64,000 nt of DNA from Macrotrachela quadricornifera (lineage: Eukaryota > Rotifera > Eurotatoria > Philodinida > Philodinidae), in the NCBI GenBank assembly GCA_022393335.1, contig JAJEKB010019162.1, positions 1-64,000 of the forward strand. The letters are read 5' to 3'. This document shows, piece by piece, positions 55,211-64,000 of this stretch (the first letter of the stretch is position 1; the number at the start of each line of letters is the position of its first letter). Both the position numbers and the translations under genes were made by a program. The notes below the pieces were generated by a model. That model was not told the DNA's origin. It ran no database searches and worked only from the letters and a program-made list of their open reading frames with translations.

Positions 55211-57889
55211 GTCTAATGGTATTATCTAGAACCTATTAGAACTAGAGATGTGCACGGGACCAAAAAAAATTTTCTGGTCTCGGTCAAAGATTTTCTTGCT
55301 ATTTCTTCAGCTTTATTGTTAAATTGTTGTTGAACCACGCATTTTGCAGAGAAATATTTGCTCTTTCTGCCTGTGAGTTTTAAAATATTCCAAAGATTCT
55401 CGTTATTAAGTAATTTAGCAAATATAATGACGGGGACCAGTTTAGTCCCGGTCGTGGTCTCGGTCTATTTCAACATCATTTTCTCCGACTATGATAATCA
55501 CTCAGTGTTTGCGATTGTCTTATTTTGTAGCGAAAACATTTCTCTACAAAACCTAGTATTTGAAACTTTCTTACGCTTCTAGACTACCCCCCCCCCCTCC
55601 CATATTAGAAGACCCCTTTGACTAAAAAGTTTGGAAGATGTATTACAAGACCCCCTTAATTAGTTGTTAAATGCGAAGAATTAATCCTTTAATTAGTGGG
55701 TTTTTCAGCCAAATACGAATAATTTTCGGAATTTTTTGTCGAAATTCTTAAGAGGCTAGGATCATCATCATTTCTAGGCTATCAAAGGTCTAACAATCTC
55801 TTCTCAAAGACTCAAAATCTGAAGAGTTTTCTGGAAAACCTTTTTAATAAAAAATTTTCAAAAAAGTGGTACATAATAGAAGACCCCTTTGCGAACTTTT
55901 TACGCGGGATGCAATAGAAGACCCGGGGTCTTCTAAACTGGGGGGGGGGAGGGTTACAAAGATATTTCTAATTATATTATCGGGACCAGAATTGGTCGTG
56001 CACATCTCTAATTGGGACCTATTTAGGGATACTCTCTAGAACCTATTGGGACCAACCTGGGACTAGTATCTAGGATGTATTGAGACCTACCTAAAGATGC
56101 TATCTGGAACCTATTGGGATATACCTAGGAGTATCATCTGGAACTTATGGGGACCTACCTGGGGATACTATCTAGGACCTATTGAGACTTATCTAAGGAT
56201 ACTATCTTGAACCTTTTTGGACCCATCCTGAGCTGCATTTTAGAATTTATTGGGGTCTACCTTAGGGTGATATCTAAAAGTTTTGGACTGTATCTGTGGA
56301 TTGTATCTAGGACTTTTGAGGCCTACCTGATAATCTCATCAAGAAGGTTATCGACCCTACTTAAGGATCCTGTTAGAAACTTTGTTGATCCTACCTGCGC
56401 GTACTGCATTGAATATCCCTTATAACGACGTATTCAAGAAAATTTGTGTGTGACTCAATATAAGGCAAAAAACTGAGACTAACGATAAGTTTAATAGCCT
56501 AATTCACTGGAATTGCTTTTCGGGTTCATTTTGAACTATCTCAATAATCTTTTGTGTCTGGGGTAATACCGAGGCATTCGCAATTTTTTCTCTTGTTTTC
56601 ATTTATGACCTTTATAAAGAGGTAGAGTAAAGTACCTGATTGCTAATCTAATATTTTTTTCCTATATTACCTGAGTAGTGAGGGATGTGTGGACGATGTT
56701 TGAAACACCAAAAGAACAGTTTTTTGCCTAACAACACATTAATATTCGCGTGTAATTCACTAATATTAAGTTCAATCAATGCAGGATTTTCTTCTCTATC
56801 AAAATATAAAAGAAGATTTGGGAGATAAGAATGATTTCAAATAGTTATTCGGCGAATACGATCCTTGATTGAGGCCCGATTGTTATATGCAGTATTCATT
56901 TTACGCCATTGAATCAGTGAGATTTTTCTTCACCAAGAGTAATTCAATAGGGTGTGTTTGATGGAACTATTTTTTTGCCCTATTTAAACTGCTTCTGTAT
57001 CTTTTCCATAGGTACTCAAAGTAAAAGAAGACGTGCGCATAGTGTTTATCTGAATCATGCTTTTCATTGTCCAACACTTCCGTCAAACAGGGCTCATCGA
57101 ATTACCCTTTGTGAAGAAAAATCTCACTGATTCAATGGTGTAAAATAAATACTGCATATGATAATTGCGCGCAAATTGGGGGCGGTATTCGCTGAATAGA
57201 TATTTTAAATCATTCTTATCTACTAAATCTTTTTATATATTCTGATAGAGAAGAAAATTCTGCATCGACTGAGCTTAATATCAATGAATCGTACAAAACT
57301 ATTAATGCCATTTTTAGGGCAAAACCTAATATTTTCGTTTGTCAAACATCGCCCACATATCCCTTAGTGCTCAAGTAATATAGGAAAACGACATGATATT
57401 CGTGATCAAGGTACTTTATTGTGCCGATCTTTAAAAGGCATAAATCCAAAAAACAAAAAAAAAATGCTTTTCAAATACCTTGGGATTACTCCAGCCATCC
57501 TCAGATAGAGCGCAAAAACTTTTAGGTGCCACCGTCAGTTAAGCCGCAAAAAGTTCCATATAGTATCCCTAGGTCGGTCTGCAAGAGTCACAGAGAGTAT
57601 TCATAGCTAGGTGTGTAAGGGTTCCAGATAGTATTCCTAGGTGGGCCCCAAAAGGTTCAAGATAGTATCTCCTGGTGGATCAAAATAGACCCTAGATAGT
57701 ATCCCCAGGTAGGTTCCCATAGGTCCCAGATAGTACCCCTAGATATGTTCCCGTAGGTTCCAGATAGTATCCCCAGATACGCCCCAATAGGTTCTCAATA
57801 GTACCCCTAGGCAGCTCTCAGTAGATTTCACATAGTTTTCGTAGGTAGGTGCCAATAGGTTCCATATAGTACCCTTAGGAGCCATTAGA
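55211..57889. mobile_element. large foldback structure with about 35-bp subrepeats
   Basis: The left arm repeats (G)GGATACTATCTGGAACC with TATTGGGACCTACCT about every 35 bases (to about 56,420); the right arm (57,540-57,889) repeats the reverse complement (GATAGTA(C/T)CCCTAGGTAGG). The inner part is also inverted: 56,675-56,710 against 57,340-57,370, 56,775-56,860 against 57,185-57,295, and 56,870-56,950 against 57,105-57,175. GTCTAATGG / CCATTAGAC marks the likely ends. It carries a hAT-type MITE in its left arm. No gene and no target duplication were found. Confidence 0.65.
55243..56010. mobile_element. 768-bp hAT-type MITE with an inner poly-C/poly-G element
   Basis: TAGAGATGTGCACGGGACCA (left) and TGGTCGTGCACATCTCTA (right) are inverted. 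Flanks ATTAGAAC and ATTGGGAC agree at six of eight positions and fit the surrounding repeat. Within it, CTACCCCCCCCCCTCC (about 55,583) with AGAAGACCCC is answered by GGGTCTTCTAAACT and GGGGGGGGGAGGG (about 55,928-55,955), a smaller nested inverted element. Confidence 0.65.
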
Positions 57890-58581
57890 CGATAGACACC
57901 ACCACATGTGCACAATCGATGTCACGGATTTCGATGAAATCTTGTCCATTAGTAGCCCCAAATGAGACATGAAAATGACAATCGTCAAATCGGTACCTAT
58001 GCATTGTATATTTCGCCATTTTTCAACAATAAGGTATTTTGTGATGAAGCTTTGTGGATATATACTACTATAATTACTCTACATACTGGCACCCTGAAAT
58101 AGAGAACTGCAAAATGACTTTTTTTCAGTCTCCTTCCCGATCTGGTCCAAACCCCGATTAGAAATTTTGTATTGACCCCAGTCCTGTCCCGATGGAAATT
58201 TTTTACTGATCCCGATCCCGGTCCTAGTGAAAATTTCTCCCGCGACTTTGATCTCCATTACGTAGATATGGTTCTGATTCCAAACTCAAGTAACACTTTT
58301 TTAATACTCTATGTATCTGTCTTAAAGTAAAAAAAAAATTTCTAAAAAGTTTGCGTTGGAACGCGTTTATTTTTATGGAAAACGTTTTCGCTAGATTTTA
58401 AACGCAGGTTTTAAAACGCGTTCAAACGCATCATTTTACCAAAAACACGGCTACAAAACTACTAAAACGCGTTGTTAAAGCTGCGTTTAAACAATGTAGT
58501 TTTCCCGCTTTCTTCTCCGCTTCAACTGTCTTACATATTTTATCCTGAATGTGTATTTCATTCATTCGCGTTACTCTACTT
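57890..58581. other. no gene; AACGCGTTT words
   Basis: Positions 58,345-58,500 hold many partly inverted words (AACGCGTTT, TTTAAACGC, AAAACGCGTT). The stretch 58,115-58,270 has CCCGATCCCGGTC-like words recalling hAT-type ends. No coding content. Confidence 0.4.
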
Positions 58582-58816
58582 AACTTTTCTCAATAACTTC
58601 ATTCTCCAGTTTTTTTTTCTAAAGAAATATCGCATTTATCGTACAAGTCAAACTATTTAATACACTCTAATATCTTTTTTTATTCAATTCTTATAGTTAG
58701 CATTTTCTTTTTGGATAAGAGAAGATATTAGAGTATATTAAATAATTTTACTTGTACGATAAATGTGATATTTCTTTAGAAAAAAAATCTGGAGAATGAA
58801 GTTATTGAGAAAAGCT
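58582..58816. mobile_element. 235-bp palindromic MITE
   Basis: AACTTTTCTCAATAACTTCA on the left matches the inverse of TGAAGTTATTGAGAAAAGCT on the right; arms of about 95 bp (including TTTATCGTACAAGT) enclose a short loop at about 58,675-58,720. It abuts the next palindrome directly. Confidence 0.7.
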
Positions 58817-60280
58817 AACGAGGGAACATTGGGAACTGATCAATCGCTTTTTAAATTTTAATAATCCCATCTTGTAGAGCTTGTTGAGTTATTAACTGGC
58901 ATAAAAAGTCGTTCGGGTCAACAAAAGATTTAAGAGTAGTTTTCTTACAATAAAAAGGAGGGGGGCTCATTTGACCATAAATTGACCCATTGACTTTTTC
59001 TCAACAGATCGGTTTAGAAACTATATAAACCGATAGAATGCAACATGGCAAACATTTTGGTAGTATTTTCTATGTGTTGCAATGGTATTTTTATATAGCA
59101 CTTTGATCCTGCTTGATATAGCATTTTTGTACCCTCTCAACACCACTATTTTCGTAATATCTCGAGAAAAACAAAATATCTGTTCGTGGATTTTTCAGTG
59201 TAGGTAGAGGACGAATACATCTTCCAAATGACATCAAATAATATAGCTTTCTATGTTGGCCACTTGAAATGTGTGGGACCACACTATTATTTAGACCCTA
59301 TTTCTTATGTTTTTGAGTAGTTTTGATCGGATTTCAATGAAATTTATCAGTCTTGTCTCGGAAAGAAATAACATATTTGAAATCAGCATAAAAAACTGAG
59401 TTAGTTGCAGTGTTTTCCACATGGTTTCGAGGACTTTTTTTTTTCTTCCAAATATTCGCCTGGGGAGTCCCCCTCAGGAATAAGCGAAAAGTGAGTTTCA
59501 TTGAAACAACGTTATTAGCATTTAGTCGGATCCCATTTGGGGTTCTAGTAATATGTCATAGACTGTGAAACTGTTTTCTAGTGTGTAAATAGCTATTTCA
59601 GTGAAACTCACTTTTCGCTTATCCCTGGGAGGGACCACAGGCGAATATTTGGAAGAAAAAAAAGTCAGTGAAACTATGTGGAAAACACTGAAACCAACTC
59701 AGTTTTTTATGCTGATTTCAAATATGTTATTTCTTTCCGAGACAAGACTGATAAATTTCATTGAAATTCGATCAAAACTACTTAAAAACATAAGAAATAG
59801 GGTCTGAATAATAGTGTGGTCCCACACATTTCAAGTGGCCAGCATTGAAAGCTATATTATTTGATGTCATTTCCAAGATATATCCGTCTTCTATCTATAC
59901 TGAAAAATCCATGAACAGATATTTTGTTTTTCTCGAGATATTACGAAAATAATGGTGTTGAGAGGGTACAAAAATGCTATATCAAGCAGGATCAAAGTGC
60001 TATATAAAAATATCATTGCAACACATAAAAAATACTACCAAAATGTTTGCCATGTTGCATTCTATCGGTTTATATAGTTTCTAAACCGATCTGCTGAGAA
60101 AAAGTCAATGGGTCAATTTATGGTCAAATGAGCCCCCCTCCTTTTCATTGTAAGAAAACTACTCTTAAATCTTTTGTTGGCCCGAACGACTTTTATGCCA
60201 GTTAATAACTCAACAAGCTCTACAAGATGGCATTATTAGAATTCAAAAAGCGATTGATCAGTTTCCGATGTTCCCTCGTT
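58817..60280. mobile_element. 1.46-kb near-perfect palindrome
   Basis: AACGAGGGAACATTGGGAAC at the left is answered by TTTCCGATGTTCCCTCGTT at the right, and inverted identity continues with few changes through arms of nearly 690 bp to a centre near 59,550 (for example CATTTCAAGTGGCCAGCATT at 59,827 against its complement at about 59,253). No gene. The arms differ by scattered single bases, so it is older than the 214-bp-armed element at 7.8 kb. No clear target duplication. Confidence 0.85.
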
Positions 60281-60384
60281 TGGTAGAAATATAAATTCTA
60301 CAAGATAGGAGAAGGGTTCGAAAAGTCTGTTCGATAGGGTGGAGGATATAAAAAACATACCCTGCGCATCTCTATCCACAAAGG

Positions 60385-60603
60385 CCTCTTATTTTATTAT
60401 TAGATATAAGACTGATTTTCTAAAGAAGGACAGGAAAAATTCATAAATACTCTTATGCTTACGTACGATATAGTTTCATTATTCGCGTTCTTTCCTTTAA
60501 ATTTCTATATTATGTTAGAAAAGGAACCGGTTTAAGCAGCTAAAATTTCAAACGAACCGAAACCGAAAACTCTAAAATCGAACAGAACTGATCCCATCTC
60601 TGG
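60385..60603. mobile_element. fragment of the 30.5-kb hAT-type family
   Basis: AGACTGATTTTCTAAAGAAG through AACCGAAAACTC to GATCCCATCTCTG matches the right 220 bp of the element ending at 32,283, with gaps. The left part is absent. Confidence 0.6.
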
Positions 60604-61479
60604 TACTTCCATATAATATCCGAAAAAGAACTACAGGTACCACGATATAACAAATAGCGTTGATTCAGACGATCCACTGGATCCACTGACTGTACTAATT
60701 CGAACTATCTTACTGGTATACTCGCATAAAGCTATAATGTGGCTTATGGCGCTAATAAAGTCACCATGAGTGCCCACCGTGCTCATCAATAAATGCTGGT
60801 GACTAACATCACTGTTCATGTTGCTATTGATTAGACCGACCACAAAAATCCTTCGTTTATTTATTCAGGTTTCTATGACTTACTGAGATTTCACCTTCCA
60901 CCATGCCAACAAACAAGCAAGCAGACTTATAACTTCGGGATTTAGATTCTGATTTGCATTAAAGAGAATAGCTCTTATGAGGATCTATGAGCACTCCGAT
61001 ATAGTAGCATTAGAAGACCCATCGGTACCCATATATAAAAACCAACTGGGACCGATTATTATGTCCACCTAAACGCGAAAGAGCACCTATGGATAACCCC
61101 AAATAGTCGCATTGAACCATCTATGGCGTCCATATGTAAAACGTTTAAAACCATGTTCTTTTTTTGACGTATATCTTCTTTTGACTTCAGTGTTCATTTG
61201 ATCCGAACAAATCAACACGTTTCAGTTTTCTCAAATGACCCCTCTTCAGTCGAGCCAATGATTTTCCGGCATTACTCTCAAATCATTGAGTACAATGAGG
61301 AAAATTGACTTTCGCATGCACAAGAAATTTTATGAACACTGTTAGTTCTTTCTTCTTTACACAAGTAAAAATCGAAATTTCATTCAAAACATTAATATTT
61401 ACTTGTAAGTCTGAAGCTTCTCACATAATCATGAGAAAACTATTACTTCAAGAAATTGCACACAAAGTGAACAAGCACA
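60604..61479. other. no gene seen
   Basis: Non-coding in appearance; 60,970-61,145 has loosely repeated phrases (TAGTAGCATT, CCCATATATAAAAACC) like decayed foldback arms. A 70-residue minus-strand ORF at 60,631-60,843 has no recognisable motif. Confidence 0.35.
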
Positions 61480-63047
61480 ATTAACAAAACTCATATCATT
61501 ATGGTCAAGACGTATATAAAAACAAATTGATTTTTCGTTGTTTCCGTAGGAAAAATCGATATTGCAGGGTACACATTTAATTTCATACATAATCTCCTAC
61601 ACCTTGACATCCTGATTGGATAACTATATTTTAAAAAAGATTACCTCGCAGTGATCTAGCACCATCAGTAAAAAAAACATCAGTATGGTCCAGCATTATA
61701 CGGAAAAAGCATTCATTCTTTGTTTTTCTCTTACGAAAAATCGAAATCTCAAAGGAAATATATTTTTTTCTACATCATTCTGTGGCTCGCCAAAATGCTG
61801 ATTCAAAATATCTATTTTTCAAAACTTTTACTCAAAAAACTGCGGCACAGTGCGAAAAAACAAAATCGTATAGTCGGAGCCATTACCGAAAAAATTGATT
61901 TTTCATCTTTTCCTCAGCAAAAATCGACATTTCAACACAAACATTTATTTTTTTGCCTCATTTTGTAGCCCTCGAAATGCTGAATAAGAAAAAAAACTTC
62001 CAAAAGTTTTATGTCACAGTGGTGGATCACACCGAGAAAAAATAATATCGGTACGAGTACCCCTATAAGAAAAAAATTCTTTTTCCTGTTTTCCTTAGTA
62101 AAAAAAAAGAAAAACTTTAAGGGAAATATTTTATTTTACACAGCATATTTTAGCCGGCGACTTGATGATTAAAAATATATATTACCGAAAATTCTATTTC
62201 ATACTGGCCGAGTACATTAGGAAAAATTAATATTAGTTTGCTTGGGTCCTATATTCAAACCATTGATTTTTCATTTTTTCATTAGGAAAACTCAAACTTT
62301 TAGGGCAAATATATTTTTTCGTACACCATTTTGTAGCCCGTGAGATCCTGATTAAAAATATATATTTGCGAATATTTTATCTAATGCTACTCGAGCACAG
62401 GGAGAAAAACTATTATCGTATACTCCGATCCCACATGTAAAAATTTATTTTTCGTTTTTTCCTTAGGAAAAATCAAAATTCCAAGGGTAGTATAGATTTT
62501 TATACACCTCCTTGTAGCCCGTGAAATTTTGATTAAAAATATGTATTTACTAAGATTTCTCTCATATTGATCGAACACACTAGGGAAAATGAATATTAGC
62601 ATCGTACAGACCTACATAAATAAAATTTGTTTTTTCCTTTTTTCATTAGGAAAAATCGAAATTTTAAGCGAAATATTTATTTTCATACATCATTTTGTAG
62701 CCCCCGGGATGCTGATTAAAAATATATGTTTCTCAAAATTTTATCTTATAGTCATCAAGGAGAATAGAAAAAATTCATTTTACTATCTTTGGATCCTATA
62801 CGGAAAAATTCTTTTTTCATTTTTTCAATAAGAAAAATCGAAACTTTAGTGAAATATTTATTTTTATATATCATTTTTTAGCCCACGAGACGCTGATTAA
62901 AAATATATGTATTTCTGAAAATTTTATCTAATACTGGTCGAACACAGGAAGAAAAGTTAATAGCAGCACGGTTGGGCATTATAAGGAAAGATAAGTTTTT
63001 TTTCATTTTTCCGTTAAGAAAAATACAATTTTTAAGGGAAATACTTA

Positions 63048-63092
63048 TTCTCTTTCTCGTAGAGAAGAGTCTTAGGAACATAAATTGTTTGT

Positions 63093-63125
<33 letters not shown>

Positions 63126-63227
63126 TGTCCGCGCAGGGTCAAAAAAACATCGAAAATCGCTTTTTCGGAAAAGACATTTCCAGAAGTCTTTCGATGCGGG
63201 GACTTCGAATCTGAAGTCTGTTCGGTG
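63048..63227. mobile_element. CTCTTTCTCGTAG family copy (Helentron-like), incomplete
   Basis: Starts TTCTCTTTCTCGTAGAGAAG inside a satellite monomer, followed by (TTGC)n expanded to seven or so units and GTGTGTCCGCGCAGGGTCAA. It breaks off near 63,227 into unrelated sequence and an assembly gap, so the right end is not seen. Confidence 0.65.
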
Positions 63228-63429
63228 ATCATGTGGTATCAGCATTGATCAATTGATGTTAGGAATTGATGAGGTTTGCTNNNNNNNNNNTGCTGATTGT
63301 TATGGTATCAGCATTGATCAATTGATGTTAGGAATTGGTGAGGTTTGGTATTTTCCATCGAAAATAGGTGTTTTTTCACGAAATGATGATTTCATCGTGG
63401 TGGGTGATGAACACCATTGCTGATTATTA
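63228..63429. repeat. short tandem duplication around an assembly gap
   Basis: TGGTATCAGCATTGATCAAT and the following 25 bases occur at 63,234 and again at 63,304, on either side of ten N (63,281-63,290). More copies may be collapsed in the gap. Confidence 0.6.
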
Positions 63430-63927
63430 TTCTCTTTCTCGTAGAGAAGAGTCTTGCAAACATAAATTGTTTGTTTGCTTGCTTGTATGTCCGCAAAAGG
63501 TCAAAAAAACATTTTATTCATATTTTCTATAAAACTTAACCAAAGGGCAATCGGGGTCGAGGAACTCGAATCTGATGTTAGTTTTTTAAGATTTTTTTTC
63601 GGATTCATTTTTTTACACAAAGGACCACTTTTTTCGCAAAAAGAAACTTTTTGATAAGGGTTGACCGAACGGTAATAGAGGACGAGAAATTCGAATTTGA
63701 AGTCAGTTGCATTAAAATTTTTTGAACCTCAATTTTTTGAAAGAAATGACAAATTTTAAAATAAAAAGCATTTGATTTGATGAAGTTTGGTGATGGACAG
63801 TTGCGGTGAAGAAACTTGAATCTGACTTCGGTTTTTTGACTTTTATAAATGAATAGCATGACGGTAGTTTAAAATCATGATTTCTACGAGAAAGAGCTGA
63901 GCGAGTCTTCGGACGAGCGTTACTTGT
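63430..63927. mobile_element. CTCTTTCTCGTAG family copy (Helentron-like), complete
   Basis: 498 bp from TTCTCTTTCTCGTAGAGAAG to GACGAGCGTTACTTGT. The 5' end is a hairpin (CTCTTTCTC/GAGAAGAG); its inverted partner CTACGAGAAAGAG lies about 50 bases inside the 3' end rather than at it. Such asymmetric inverted repeats, a microsatellite near the 5' end and no target duplication resemble Helentron/HINE elements. No protein is encoded. Confidence 0.65.
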
Positions 63928-64000
63928 CTTTATATATTATTTTGTAGTCCGTGCAATGCTCATTCAAAATATTTATTTCTGAAAATTTTATCCCATATTG

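Larger units (their letters stand above)
61480..64000. repeat. satellite of about 183-bp monomers
   Basis: The marker phrase AAAAATCGAAATTT recurs in diverged form at about 61,550, 61,736, 61,919, 62,104, 62,286, 62,467, 62,651, 62,834 and 63,019, that is every 181-186 bases. Each unit also carries CATTTTGTAGCCC(G)TGA, GCTGATTAAAAATAT and TTTTATCT.ATA.TGGTCGA. The array is interrupted at 63,048-63,927 and resumes to the window end. Monomers are diverged from one another, so the array is old. Short ORFs inside are by-products. Confidence 0.85.

Noticed and set aside
63048..63927. Classic Helitron
   Set aside because: The 3' end is GTTACTTGT, not CTRR with a hairpin directly before it; a Helentron-like type fits better.
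1..64000. CRISPR array, bacterial operon or prophage
   Set aside because: Introns, LINEs, TPR-ART protein and hAT/piggyBac/Tc1 elements show a eukaryote; no evenly spaced short repeats with unique spacers exist.
1..64000. tRNA or rRNA genes
   Set aside because: No convincing B-box with a matching A-box, and no conserved rRNA stretch, was found by eye; a tRNAscan run would settle it.

Overview
The window looks like a transposon-dense, AT-rich stretch of a bdelloid rotifer genome (Rotaria/Adineta/Didymodactylos type). The main evidence is an intronless gene at 5.3-7.4 kb that joins a eukaryote-type arginine ADP-ribosyltransferase domain to kinesin-light-chain-like TPRs, a combination greatly expanded in bdelloids. 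Support also comes from very short introns (50, 57 and 65 bp), an intronless PhyH-type dioxygenase, and a mixture of Penelope-like, RTE-like, Tc1, piggyBac, pogo and hAT elements, most of them decayed. The assignment is an inference from gene content; no marker gene is present. There are two assembly gaps (400 N at 20,969 and 10 N at 63,281).

Layout. 0-5 kb: simple repeats and a 2-kb non-autonomous pogo-type element (1,960-3,992) holding two nested palindromic elements. 5.3-7.4 kb: the ART-TPR gene. 7.8-11.2 kb: a foldback element with 214-bp arms, a hAT-type MITE with target duplication, and a cluster of hairpins. 11.6-15 kb: a full-length Tc1 element whose 345-codon transposase frame is broken only by three TGA codons, a LINE gag-like pseudogene and a TA-flanked palindromic element. 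15.2-24.6 kb: an RTE-like LINE inserted beside a Penelope-like element with a GIY-YIG domain, a gap, a LINE fragment and a second, nearly intact LINE. 24.6-34.2 kb: mostly non-coding, with a large foldback-like structure containing a hAT-type element with perfect 8-bp target duplications.

34.2-38.7 kb: a four-exon papain-like (C1A) gene whose catalytic Cys position reads Asp and whose last intron is 3.5 kb long and full of repeats. 40.4-41.5 kb: a small ORF and a pogo transposase remnant. 43.9-46.3 kb: a small gene fragment, then a 2.1-kb foldback element with perfect 9-bp target duplications. 48.0-49.4 kb: a 228-bp-armed inverted repeat resembling inverted Penelope terminal repeats with hammerhead-like cores, followed by decayed ORFs. 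49.6-51.7 kb: a PhyH-family dioxygenase flanked by diverged, inverted arrays of about 180-bp units. 52-55 kb: a piggyBac transposase pseudogene split by two MITEs. 55.2-60.3 kb: a large foldback structure with about 35-bp subrepeats and a 1.46-kb near-perfect palindrome. 61.5-64 kb: a satellite of about 183-bp monomers interrupted by copies of a Helentron-like short repeat.

In all, only about five loci look like host genes: ART-TPR, the papain-like gene, the 78-aa ORF, the 50-aa gene fragment and PhyH. Nothing suggests they act in one pathway. The main feature is the density of inverted-repeat (foldback) structures, including one that inserted beside or into a gene fragment and one pair of arrays that brackets a host-type enzyme gene.
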